A stretch of 64,000 nucleotides of DNA from assembly GCA_011947345.1 (NCBI GenBank), contig JAAVTG010000584.1, positions 248,001-312,000 on the forward strand, in the 5' to 3' direction. The notes beneath the pieces were generated by a model. That model did not search any database. It saw only the letters and a program-made list of their open reading frames with translations, and was not told where the DNA came from. The DNA is from Phytophthora quininea. Taxonomy: Eukaryota > Oomycota > Peronosporomycetes > Peronosporales > Peronosporaceae. A program made the position numbers and the translations under genes. Below are positions 46,958-58,149 of the stretch, one piece after another (within the stretch, counting starts at the first letter, position 1; every line of letters begins with the position of its first letter).

Positions 46958-49900
46958 TCACTGCATCGTGTGGCCCGGGATCAGGTTCCGCGCACGAATC
47001 TCGTTGGGCTTGACCTTTCCGCGCAGCTTCTTAGGGACTCCCGCGATGCGTTGACGTTCGTCGTCGCAATTAGTCCATTGAACGCGCGCCGGCTCGCGCT
47101 CATCCAAGGCCTGTAGCTGCTCCTTCAAGGTAATGGCGTGGCCGTTGGTGCATTTAGTACTGGGTGCCATCCAGACCCAGGGGCACGTCTTCGCCGGTAG
47201 CGTCCACAAGCCGGGCTCGTACAGCAGTGTGGCCCTGAACGCAGGGATCTCGGACAAGTTGGCGATTAGAGTCTTGTGCCCGCGACGAAGTGCGTCGTAA
47301 CGCTTTCTGCGTTCAGCATACAGCCTGCGAGACTGGCTCAGGTCCTGCGCCGCCAAGATGCGTTCAGCCTCCCGATCGGTGTCGGATGCGCTGCTGCCGG
47401 ATCTGTCTTGCTCCTCGTCGCTTGAATCTGCATCCTGGGGGTCGTCATCTTCTGAGCCAGAGCTGCTGCCTTCGTCCGTGTCGATGTCCACCCAATGTGT
47501 GATCTCCCACCAGGCTTGCATGTGCTCCTTCATGAAGTTGACGTATCTGCGGAGCCCTCGTTCGAGCTCATTCTTCCGGTCGAATACGGGCGTCTCATGG
47601 AAATAGAAGTTCTTGGCGCGGTCAGTGAACATCTGCGTCCAAGGCTCTGTCCTCAAGATGGCCTTGTAAGACTTGATGTCCCAACGCGACTTCCACAACG
47701 CAATCTCAGCGCGTTGGGGAAAGTAGCGTGGAAATCCACGAGTCTGGGGAGATCTCGAGCCGTAGAAGGCCATCAATGCGCCGTAGATCCGGAACGAAGT
47801 GGTAGACTTGTAGTCGGGAGCCTCCACGACGCCGAGCTGTTCTTCTGTCAGCTTTTCGAAGGGGATCTTCGCGAGAGGTGACTTGCCACGACGGAATCTG
47901 GCTTTCGGGCTCTTGGATGCAGCATCAGCCTTGGACGCAGAAGAGCCCTTGGACGTAGAATGAGCACTGGAGGCCTTGTGACGTTTTCGCTGTGGAGTCG
48001 AGGGAGCTTTACCACTGCGGCCGTGCTTCTTGGAGGTACGCCCAGATGCGGGGGACTGCGTTCAGCAGCAGAACTCTCGGGTTCGCTTTCTGCGCCCGAG
48101 GGCGAATCTTCCCCAGCGTGTCCAGCAATGGTCCCCAAGATTTCCACTTCCGATCCGTCTTCATCTTCGTCGTTCTCATGATCGTCTGCGTCCTGAGCTG
48201 TGGAATAACTCGGGTCCTGCTCCTCGTTGTCGGACTCGCCAGACACTGGAGTGTCTGCTGCCACCACGTGGAGGTGGTTGTCTGCTGCGGGCCACCCTTC
48301 GGGTCGCTCACCGCGGTCAGCCATTCTTTCCAAGGCGTTGCCAGCGTCGATGAAGTAGCCCTCAGGCACGAAGCGCGTCCAAGGTGTCTTGTCCAGCTTG
48401 GCCCAGTACATCATGCGTGCAAGCATGTCCACGAGAGGCGTCCAGTAAAAGTGCTGGTGAAGAGGTTCGTCGTCTTTCAACTTGAGCAGGGCGTCGTCAA
48501 GCGAAAAGCCAGCCATCATCAGACACTGAACGTCCCGACGCAGATGTCTCCACTCGTACGGTCCTGGCACCTGAGCGCAAGCGACTGCTCTTGGAACCAC
48601 CGGTGCCATGTGAACGTCCCGGTGGTCTGGGCCGCAGCCTCGTGGTCCAGCGGCCGAGCTCGGATCGCGCGGTCAAACCGGACTTCGTGCCGAGGGGTCG
48701 CCGGACTAGCAAGTCCCGCGGTCGCCTTCGATGTCCCCCTGAGCCTGGAGTACCATCTGATGCTGAACGCAGGTTATCCTTGGATGCAGAGCCAGAAGTG
48801 CTAGATGCAGAAGCGTGTCCCGAATCGGAGGAATCTCGTGGCGGCGTGGAAGGCGCGTCGTGGTGACCTGGCGATCCACGTTGACCCTTGGGCGGGTACG
48901 GCCCTGGAACGGAGTTCGGGTCGTCCGCGTTCAAGATGTGGAGTGTCGTCTTCCACGCAGCTGGTGGGTCGGTCTTGGATGCGAAATGCTGCACAAGACC
49001 GAAGAGCCGCTTCCAGTCCCCATGAACAGTGCCGTGCGCTTTCAAGAAGTCGATGAAGTCGAACGCATCCAATTTCTGGACGCGGACCTGCTTCTCCAGT
49101 TCCCGGACGCGGACCTGCTTCTCCAGTTCCCGGACGCGTGCCTGAGCTGCGTCCAGTGCGTCTTGAGCATCGCCGAGCTGAACATGCAGCGCGTCGAACT
49201 CATCACGATGCTGCTCCGAGATGACCTTGAACTGGGAACGCAGCCCGCCAGCGACGCCTTCACTTTCCGCACGCGCTTCGGCTACCGCACCGGCCCAATA
49301 ACTGCACATCGCCGACCATTCACGACGGATGCCCTGGTTTTCAGCGCGCAGATCGATGATATCCTGGAGAGAGTCGCTGTTGGCCCGATCCTCGACGGTG
49401 GTACGCATGATCCGGTAGTGTGTGGGGGCGGCGGATGACAGTCATGGTGTTGAACGTGCGTTCAGCAAGACGCTCCGCGTCGAACTTGACCACCAACGAC
49501 GCCACTTCACGACGCAGTGCAGGTGCGTTCAGAAGTCCCTGGAGGTCGTCGTATGAGGGACACAGGTCGTCACGCAGCGTGAGGATTTCTGAACGCACGT
49601 CAGGGCCGAAGAGATTCTCCAAGTCCAGTATATCCTCGGAGGAGAGCAGTTCCAGGGACAGCATGGCCTGTAGGCCGCCGTAGCCGTCCGTGAGGTAAGC
49701 TCCACGCTGCACAGCATTGAGAGTCGCCGGAACACCGACGAGCTTGGTGTCCGCCGCACAGCCCTGCGCGGGAGGCAGTGTCCAGGAGGTTGGCACTATG
49801 GGGCCAGCCATCGGCCCCACGGATGAGAGGGCGACCATTTGCGACAGCGAGCGCTCGGCGAACTGGTCGTACGTTGCCCAACGAGAAACGCCACGAGGCG

Positions 49901-50368
49901 GAGGCGGTATGGAGCTGGTGTCGCCGCCGTCGCTGCCGGCGGGCGCTGCGAGCTTGGTCTCGTCGGGAGAGGGCTCGCCGTCGCTCTCCATGCGCAGTCC
50001 TTGGGCCCTTGTGGGAGCACCGGCTTGAGCGGTGGTCCTCGACGAGCTTCAAGCGGAGGAGGAACATTGGCGACAACGCTGGTACCCATGGGCGCCTTGG
50101 AGGTGTCCGCGGCGCTGGTTGGTGTCTGGTCGACTGGTGGCGGCGAAGATGCTGGTTCCTCGGCGGGCATGATCGTCAGCGGAGGATTTGAGAAGTGATG
50201 TTGGGTGCGTGATGTCGTCGGACTGCGCGATCCGACAGTTGGAGTGCGCGTTTGCGAGAAAGGGCGCAGAAAGAAGCGGAGACCCGGCAGTTGAGGGCCG
50301 GGTGCGTTTAGCTTGGTTCCCGACATGGTGTGTTCGCTTGAACGCAGATTCTGCTCTGAAGCAACCAT
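46958..50368 (-). CDS. Antisense accessory gene of element A (frame-broken, unknown function)
   Basis: A 3.4-kb minus-strand coding region fills the space between pol and the 3' LTR. ATG 50368 lies 15 bp from the LTR, so its promoter must be in the LTR; MPAEEPASS at about 50170 is an alternative start. Parts in order: a Pro/Ser/Thr-rich head, a helical block (WATYDQFAERSLSQM, SSEDILDLENLFGPDVRSEI), a coiled coil with tandem VRELEKQ units (about 49140-49070), a basic Ser/Arg linker, a globular block (YEWRHLRRDVQCLMMAGFSL, YWTPLVDMLARMMYWAKLD), an acidic linker, and a last block (STTSFRIYGALMAFYGS, EHMQAWWEITHWVD). Frame changes near 50000, 49400, 48600 and 48000. No family is recognised. Antisense genes at this spot are known in plant Tat-lineage elements such as Grande. 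Confidence 0.6.
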
Positions 50369-50369
50369 A

Positions 50370-50383
50370 ACGGGAAGGGGCGG
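50370..50383 (+). other. Polypurine tract of element A
   Basis: ACGGGAAGGGGCGG directly precedes the 3' LTR, as expected for the plus-strand primer of reverse transcription. Confidence 0.8.
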
Positions 50384-52099
50384 TTGACACGATGTGAAAG
50401 TGGATTTTTCTATGTGGAGTATACTGAACGCAAGATACTGGACGCTGATTGGTGGATGAAAATTTCGAGTGGGAAACGACGCATGCGTACTGTGAGAGAC
50501 GGTTTGAACACAGCTGCGCTGGATGCAGGTGTCCTACCAAGGAGGGACCTTAGGTACGAGAAGTGCGCGCAAGGATGCAGAATTCCCTTGGACGCAGATG
50601 AGCACTCAGTCTCGGCCGACCCTCGTCCTGAAGGTGGGCTACCTCTTAAGGTGCAAATCTCCGTGCGGAATGTATCCGCACGGGGACCCGCCCTTGCCTT
50701 GGTCGGTAACAAAGGCCCTGCAGCACCCGCAGCAGGCATCAAGCATGTCCCAGAATGTGTTCCCACCGAAGTTATCCTGAACGCGGTCCAAGATATCCTG
50801 AACGCAGTCCGTGTGTTCTGAACGCAGACCATGATGTTATGAACGCAGGCCATGACATCCTGAACGCAGATGAGTCCAAGTCGATATTCCTTGGACGCAT
50901 CATGCCTCTATGGATTTCACTATACGGATGTATCGAATGTGCGTTCAAGGACTGGCATCCAAGATGGAAGTGCGTTCAAGATACCAAGTGCGTCCTGAAC
51001 ACAAGTGCGTCCTGGATGATGATCTGTTTTCGGTGCCGATGATTACGCCACAAGTTGAACTTGGGAAAGAATCCAGTAGAAGTGTCGAGTCGACAAGTCC
51101 TGCACATACTCAAGCCAAGATAAACGTAGAAGCCTGATTTGTACCCAGAGTCGCAAGAGCACAGAGAGAGAAGAGAGAAGAGAGAAGAGAGAGAGAAAGA
51201 GTCTTAGATAAAACAAACAGAGAGTTCGATTTGCCAAGAAGCCCACAAGTGGTTTTGGAAGCGGTTTCCTGAGAGCGCGTGCGTGCAAGGCGTGAAGGAC
51301 AGGACGGCCTGGGTGTCGCCGGAGCTCCCCATCCGTGTCAAGTCAAGTTGGGTAGGGGATCTTAAGGCGCGTGCGTCCAGGGTTCCCCCATTCCATTTCC
51401 CAGTTGGGCCGTCTGTCCGTGGCGACAACCCATTTCATATTCTCCCCACCTCCGGTGCGCGTTGGCAGTAAGCGTGCAGGAGTCCAAATCGGAACTGTAA
51501 CTGCGTTCAAGAGCCCCCGAGAAGTCCACGGTTGGTCAAGTTCTCCGGCTCAAGCGTCAAGGCCCCGTCTGGCCTAGTGTTTTTCCCTCGTTGAGGGTGG
51601 TGCGCGATCGTCCAGGAGTGTCCAAGGTGACCCGAGTGTCTTGGGTGCACATTCCTAATTGTACTCGGCTACAGACCCCCGTCCAAGGGTCTCAAAGAAT
51701 AAGCGACGGCTACATATTAGTGCGTTTAGCACATCGAATTCTCTGTATTGTTGGTTTTAAGTGGAGAAGTTCTCTCTACGCTCTACGCTCCACGCTCCCT
51801 CGTCTCTCCACACCGCACGAGTGCGTTCAAGAGTCAAGTGCGTTCTACAAAGTGCGTCCAAGAACAAGCAAATCCCCAAACCTTGAGTGCCTGGTGGCAA
51901 ATCCGGTCCGCCGAATCTAGCGATCGAGCCAACAGGGATTATCACAAGGTGCACGCCAAGTTCCTGAACGCAGATCAAGGTCTGCGTCCAAGATCTTTCC
52001 TGGAAGTTCTGTTTGCCAGATACACTTCCTAGGTACATTCCCCCATCTACCGTGGTCACTATACACCCTGGGCGAAAAGTTTCATCGACCTTCGCCACA
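50384..52099 (+). repeat. Element A 3' LTR
   Basis: Nearly identical to 34773-36485. Differences seen include GGATTTTT for GGCTTTTT near the start, one fewer unit in the CTGAACGCAG array (50774-50873), a longer GA-rich microsatellite (51163-51200), and an extra base in GAGCCCCCGAG near 51517. It ends TTCGCCACA; the next bases CACAG differ from those after the 5' LTR. Confidence 0.9.
50774..50873 (+). repeat. Tandem CTGAACGCAG array in the 3' LTR
   Basis: Five units of the array described in the 5' LTR, with one TATGAACGCAGG variant. Loss of one unit is the largest length difference between the two LTRs. Confidence 0.8.
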
Positions 52100-52846
52100 C
52101 ACAGATGTGACGCAGAACGGCTTGTCGAACCTGGTTGTCATCTCAGGTTGGAGCTGCTGTCGGTCGCTTGAGACGTTGAAGCCACGTGAATCCCAGGCTT
52201 GTACAACCTCTTGTAATTTTCGAGGCATGGTTCTAAGGCTACCCAGAGTCATTAGTTCTGGTGGAGGCCCGAGTTGGCCACGAACATCAGCGTCGAGGCT
52301 TGTTTTTGACGCAGCGACTGCTGGCTGACGAGATTTGGCTTCTGCAGCATACAAAATCACCGTTACTGGATTCACTTATTCTCAGTGTAGGCTACGCACC
52401 TGCCACGCTTTGGATACTTCTTCAGCAGCCAAATCGTCGTCTGTTGTGCGTAAGGCACTCGATCCTGGACCGGAACTGAGAATCCTGACGCCCGGTGGAG
52501 TTGGCTCGTTTGCTGTGCTTTCTGACGCTGGATCTTGAATTTGAGGGGCGTTGTCGGCGCTTGAGCTTGCCCCCAGTGGTGGTGAAGCCATGTCGCTCAC
52601 AAGCTGGCGTATGGAGATGTGTGTGCATCGTTGTGGTGGCGCTGGTCGCCCGTTCTTTGACTTGGACCCGCGACTTGTGCTCTTTCGTGCTTTTCTCGAT
52701 GTGTGGTGGCCTACGCCGTGGCGATCTGCAGCAGGGGAGACGGGGTGCAGAAACGAGTCCGTCTTTCGAAGTGAAACGAGCTGACTCGCGTCCCGTATGA
52801 GCCCCGGACTTGGAGTTTTGGTCCCGAAGCTCAACGGTCTGCTCAT
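52100..52846 (-). CDS. Antisense gene of element C, N-terminal part, cut by element A
   Basis: A minus-strand ORF from ATG 52846, 54 bp from LTR C, continues in a second frame from about 52375 to the element A boundary. An internal start, MASPPLGASSS at about 52590, is also possible. The protein is Ser/Pro-rich, then more structured (TTDDDLAAEEVSKAW, LRTMPRKLQEVVQAWDSRGF). I see no convincing similarity to the element A antisense protein beyond composition. The position, antisense and starting next to a 3' LTR, is the same as in A and T1. The left end is lost at 52099/52100. Confidence 0.45.
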
Positions 52847-52889
52847 GACCAGTCAACTCGAGACGATTTCCTCTTTGACGGCTCTTGAT

Positions 52890-52900
52890 CAGAGGGACGG
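52890..52900 (+). other. Polypurine tract of element C
   Basis: CAGAGGGACGG lies directly before TTGACACG, the same arrangement as the tract before the 3' LTR of element A. It shows that LTR C is a plus-strand 3' LTR. Confidence 0.6.
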
Positions 52901-54880
52901 TTGACACGAGCCGCTCTCAAATTTTCCAAAGATTCATGATGATAGTGTTCTGATTGGCTGAAAAGAACATACGCACTCTGATTGGCTTGGTATTAGAGTC
53001 AATGTGACATATGGTTTGGAACATGAAATGTGGAATGGTTGGTGGTTTTCTGGTTGGGTTGCTGAGTCAAGCATGGGCCCTAGACTTGGAAACGTCTGGT
53101 TTTGAACGTGCACGTTCAGGGCCCTTGAGTTAGACGCTCCGTCCAAGTCGCCCCTCGTCCTGACGCGGGTTTCCCTCAAAAGCCTGTCTCGAATTTATCG
53201 GACAGTGTTTCCCCGCTTGGCTTGACATGTTGTATACAACAATCAGCTGAAAAACTCCCTAGACCAGCACCGAAATCCAGGATCTGTCCCAGAATTCAAC
53301 GATATATTACGAAAACCTTGATTCTGGCACCGATAACCAAGGATCTACCCTTTTCAACCTCAACACAAGACCATATTCCAGTGCTTGCCGTATATGCAGC
53401 CCTGGACGAACAACGAAAATCCTGAATCAAGCTTTCAAGGTCTTGAGATCCTTGATCGAAGATATGCGGCTCCCTAATCCGAGAATATTTCTCGGGTTCT
53501 AGGTCGAGACTCTCTGGTCCTTGAGCCTAGCTCGGACTTCAGATTGAGCGACGTGTGTACATTGCTACCACGTTGCCGCTGCTTTTGAAATCTTTGATCC
53601 ATGACCGCGAAGCTGAATATGGATGAACCAGAGCCCGGATCCATGGTTGGGGTTTAATGATTTTCGCTAAAGAACACTGTACCAGACTGCCTGGTTCAGA
53701 TATTTCTGGATCATGGTTTCTGGATCAGATACTCCTGGATTAGCAATGTTCCAGTTCTGAAGACCAAGAACTCTGCTCCAGGATACGTTGGGCTCGTGAG
53801 CGACAAAGTCGTGAGATTTTTCCAAATCTTTCCGGAAAGGTCACGTTGCCAAACAAGGGGCGACGCTTCACGACGTGCAACCAAGAGCCTATACTCAAGT
53901 CAAGTGATAGTCAATGAAGTCAACTCAATTGGTCCACACAGATTAGCATTCATGCAGGAGAACGCTAGCCATTAACTTTAAACAGAGTTCATTTTTCCCT
54001 GTCAAGCGCAAGTGGGCCAAGTCTTCGGGCCCAAGTCTGTCTCTGTGCGTGCTGTACAGGCAGCCACATCGACCCGCCGAACAGCGTGTGGGTGGATCCA
54101 GGCGCGCCGTCGCTGCAGGACAAGGATCGCGTTCAGTCGTCAAGAGCGTGCTGTCTGCGGGACTCCAACCGAGTTCAAGGCACAGATAGGTTGGGGTTCT
54201 AGGCGTGCTCGCTCGGGTTCAAGCCCCCTTATTCCGTGTGTTAGTTGGGCAGGGCTTGCTCATTGGCTCATTTCATATTCTGCGTTCAAGGGCGTCTGGA
54301 CCAGAGTCGACCCCTCGTTCCGTGACTGAAGACTGTGGAGGTGAAGCGTTGGACAAAGCTGTGATATCGATTGTGGATTTCTCTCGAAGAGAGTGGTGCG
54401 CGTACGTTGTGGGCGTCTTGGATCAGCCTGTTATCCAGGATCTGAAGCCCCTTTGACACCGGCGATTAGCCCAAGTCCTCGGCTAAAACAAATAACAAGG
54501 GCCCTGTATAACGTGTCGTTTGTGGACTCTGTTTATTATATTGCTGGCTTTTCCGGTTGTGTGGACTGTGCGCGGACTCCTGATCATTGAATCGGCACCT
54601 GATCAAGGGTATCGTTGATTATTCCTGGTTTTGGGTGTGGCTATGGATCAAGGATCAAGGACCAAGTCGGAGTAACAAGAACCAAGACACTCGAACTTCA
54701 GAACTACACGGTGGACGGTGCCTCGATGTTAATCTAACCAAGAGGGATTCACTGGGTACACGCCAATCCTTGATTGTACTACCTGATCCTTGATTTCAGG
54801 GACTGGGCGGTTATATTAAGTAGTACTTTAACTTTGGGTCACTATACTCTGGACGAAAAAGGCTCACCACCTCGTCTCAA
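52901..54880 (+). repeat. LTR of element C (plus-strand 3' LTR)
   Basis: It begins TTGACACGAGCC after a polypurine tract and near its end has GGGTCACTATACTCTGGACG, matching the end of LTR A (GGTCACTATACACCCTGGGC). GTTAGTTGGGC and CATTTCATATT near 54239-54280 match the central block shared by LTRs A, B and D. ATCCTTGAT, CCTGGATC and complements recur through it instead of the element A motif. Directly beyond about 54880 the RNase H of element B starts on the opposite strand. The exact right end is uncertain by about 10 bp. Short ORFs inside it are not considered genes. Confidence 0.65.
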
Positions 54881-54884
54881 CCAC

Positions 54885-57800
54885 CCCAGTGTAGTCAGAC
54901 TCCAGCATCGCTACGCTGGTCGGTGGTGGGGCTTGACCCGCCCCTTGACCAGAATGAGTTCTTCGGGTACTGCGTCCAGGTGTTCACGTGGGGTTATCCC
55001 CGCACCGTGAATTGCCGCTAAGCCATCTTCGTCTCGCTGCACACGACGAATCTCTAGTGAGCGTCTGGAAAGTTCCAGTCCCCATCGAAGGTATCTCCTG
55101 TCCGCGGTATTGGAATTCAATAGCCACTCCAGAACCGAATAGCGGGTGTAGGCTGCAATCGGAACTGGGTATCAGCAAGGAGTGGCTTGAACAGTTCCAG
55201 GACACGTAGTATCGCCAACACCTCTTTCTCTGCGATGTGGTACCTCGTCTCGAAATCGTTCAGAACGCGCCCCGTGAACCGCACCGGCTGGATCACCCCA
55301 TCATACTCTTGACCCAGGACAGCACATGCTGCCCAAGGGTTTGCATGCGGGATTACCACATACTGCTTGGTGCGGTCCGGGTGCCTCAACAGCGGCGTCG
55401 ATACGATCTTCCGTTTCAAAATCTCGAACGCTTCCCGGGCCCGGGTCAAGTCCCGACCTGAACGCACTTGATCATCTGTCAGCTCATAATGCACAGCAGC
55501 AATCACCGGGAGGTCCTCAATAAACTTTTGTAGTAATTGAGGCTACCCAGGAACGACTGCACACCCTTCAATGTGCTGGGGAACGGCAGATCCTGGATGC
55601 TCTTCGCGATCTTCGGGGTCGCCCTGATTCCCTCTGCGTTGATCTCATGTGACAGATACGGGATCGTCAGTTTCCCGAACATACTGTTAGGGAGGCTGAC
55701 CGAGATATTCCAATAGCGGAATCGGAACAACAGTGCGTTCAGATCCTCGCAAAGTTCATCCCAGGTCATAGCTCCGTGCGCGATGTCGACGATAAACGAA
55801 CTTCGCCCCAACACCGGGCCCACATGGGATGGCATCGGGATGCTACGCTGGAACACGGTCATTTGTTCAGTCAGCGCCGGTACTTCGGATGCGGCGAGTT
55901 CTGAATCCGTACTCAGGTTCAGGAACTCCAGCACTTCCGGATCCACCAGCTGTTCCTCGTCTGGCTTGAGTCGAACGAATCCCCAAAGGCAGTTGTTGAT
56001 CACACACTGGTAAATCAGCGGGGCATTTTTGAGACCGAACGGCATCCGGATCCACTGGAAGTGCCCGAATGGGCAAATAAAAGCCGAGATCAGCTTGGCT
56101 CTCTCGGTCATAAGGATCGCCCAGAAACCGCTGGCCATATCGAGACTCATGAACCACATCGCATGCTCGAACCCGATCAGTAGGTCGTCAATCAGAGGCA
56201 GCGGATAACTCATCAACTTGATGAAGCTGTCCACCAGTCGATAGTCAATACACATCCGGATGTCCACACCATTCTTCTTCAGGACGATCACGATCAGGGA
56301 TGCCCACGCGGAGTCAGAAAACTTGATCAATCCCGTCTCCAACAGTTTCTTCAACAGTTCGTAGACTTTCACCAGGAGATGGGGTGCAATCTGCCTCGCA
56401 CGTTGTGCAATTGGCTTCGCATTCCCGACATCCAGGTCACAAACGACACCTCGCGCCGAAGCGGGGGCAGCATTCCCGTCGCCTATGAAAATTGATCGAT
56501 GCCGTTCCAGGATGTCTCTCAACTTCTTCTCCATTTCCGGAGTAGTGGATCCTGGAACTCCCACATCAGCTGCACCGATATCACACTGCAGACTCAGATC
56601 CTCCAACTCAGAGAGCATCGCAAGTTCATCTCGCAGCTGCGCCATGAGCTCACTGCCCTCTCGTAGGTAAACCGGAGGTTCCAGGTCCAGCTCTTCTGAT
56701 GTCACTCGCATGCACCGGGCGTACTCTTCCTCCAATTTCTGGAGTGGGGTGCCAATGCACACGGGAAATCATCTATCTCGGAACCGGCTTCGGCAAGATT
56801 AGAGGCGACAGAATGTTCAGTATCCTCCACCTTTGACTCAGAACTTTCATCTCGGAACTCAACCTATGCTCCAGAGACATCCTCCTTGGTCGCCCCTGGA
56901 TCCACGTCACCGACGTCGCATGGTGAACTCGCACATTCCAGTGACTCCATCTGAGTGGAGGCGTCAACCAGATCTTTGAACGCGGGTGAAGGCGGTTCGT
57001 GGAGTCTGGCGATGCGTACTTGAGATGTGCCCGAAACCGGCCGTAGCATTATCTGCTTGGGCCAATCGTACTCAGGTTTCTCGACGCATGTCCCTGAGCT
57101 GCCCTGTCCATTTGCTCCCGCCTCTCAATCTGCAATCGAGTCTGTGCCGAAACTGTGTTCTCGTAGATCAAGTGCTGCCACTCTTCGTACGTTTCAACCT
57201 GACCGCACAAACCGGCCAATCGGAAACGAGTCATATTCCACGATATACGGCACAGCAGTTTGGGAATCTATCCATATCCTCCGATCCGAGACATTCACAG
57301 TCACTGGCCAGGACTTCGCTGCATATAAGATGGAAGTCACCCACCGGTTCCCTCTCCCAGCCCACACAACTTCGCGCTGGGGATTGGATTGCCCGTACCG
57401 GATCTGGACTTTAGCGGACTCGCCCAGATTCAGATACAGAGACTCCAGCGGGGTCACCGGGATAGCCCGTCCTTGGCGTCAAACCGGATCGCTATACATC
57501 ACCAACACTTCCTCGTCTGGGAGTTGTACCAACCCTTCCCGGATCGACAACCTCACTCCAGCACAGAACATGAAGTCCATTCCTAGGAGCACGTCGACCC
57601 CGTCGCCGATATTCGCAACCAACAATTCCAAGACATAGACAACTCTCAAACCGAGCGTTATCTTTTCCTGAGCACAAGCTGTGATATAGGTCAGGATTCC
57701 TCCCAACCCCGTCACCCTCAGTGGTTTCCGCGACCGGAGTTTGAGTCCGAGCTTACGCGCAAAGTCGAGACTCAACATAATTATGGTCGCACACGAATCC

Positions 57801-58140
57801 AGCATTATAGGGGTTCGGTGATCGTTCACAGCTCCATGCACATAGGCAACCTCATGTTTGCTTTCAGGTTCATGATCGACCCACCACCCGTACCGTTCTC
57901 CCGGACGGAGGAGGAATTCGACTGGCCCTTCCAGATCGGAATCTTCGGCATCCGGACTTGCTAGCAGAACCCTGGAACGGGGTTTGTCGGTCGAATCTTG
58001 AACTACTTTCATGCATTGTGGGTCGTTATCTTGGATTGAGTTTTGTTCTCTCAGCTCGGGGCCTACGTACGCTAAGACACACAATCTTGGGGTTTTCTCA
58101 AGCCCGACGCGTTCTGGATCCCCATTCAGCGGGCTTAGTG
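54885..58140 (-). pseudogene. pol: Element B pol: protease, RT, RNase H (broken, truncated)
   Basis: The pol frame is open through the gag end and reads LCVLAYVGPEL near 58084. Protease has LDSCATIIML where A has LDSGASVSIV, so the active-site Gly is Cys. RT lies at 56762-55503 with CIDYRLVDSFIKL, LDMASGFWAIL and FGLKNAPLIYQ. The catalytic box is FIVD (in SSFIVDIAHG at about 55800-55770) where A has YIDD, so one catalytic Asp is lost. The same insert of about 50 residues precedes it. RNase H follows (LLRHPDRTKQYVVIPHANPW, RYHIAEKEVLAILRVLELF). The second RNase H is cut after a few residues at about 54885. Frame changes near 57460, 57230, 57040, 56770, 55520 and 55120. Confidence 0.8.
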
Positions 58141-58149
58141 GTTTAACGG
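58104..58149 (-). promoter_or_regulatory. Probable -1 frameshift signal in element B
   Basis: On the minus strand GTTAAAC (58149-58143) is read G TTA AAC in the gag frame, one codon before the gag stop. After six bases come arms GCCCG (58136-58132) and CGGGC (58108-58104), with a weaker inner hairpin CTGAAT/ATCCAG. The pol frame is exactly -1 and stays open across the junction (VKPLSPLNGDPERVG), so this copy keeps the gag-pol frame relation that A has lost. Confidence 0.7.

Larger units (their letters stand above)
34773..52099 (+). mobile_element. Element A: complete 17.3-kb Ty3/Gypsy retrotransposon with antisense gene
   Basis: Two LTRs of about 1.71 kb (34773-36485 and 50384-52099) flank a primer-binding site, gag, pol (protease, RT, RNase H, second RNase H, integrase, chromodomain), an antisense gene and a polypurine tract. 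The LTRs differ by about ten visible substitutions and a few indels, so insertion is recent. Even so, gag and pol contain several frameshifts and two amber codons. I find no matching target duplication (left flank ends GGACG, right flank begins CACAG). A short motif (TGCGTTCA, TGCGTCCA and complements) recurs through the whole element. Confidence 0.9.

Noticed and set aside
52420..52910. Additional minus-strand ORF 52422-52907 as the real antisense gene of element C
   Set aside because: Its start lies inside the LTR and its composition is low-complexity in a shifted frame. The 52846 frame continues better into the 52375 frame.
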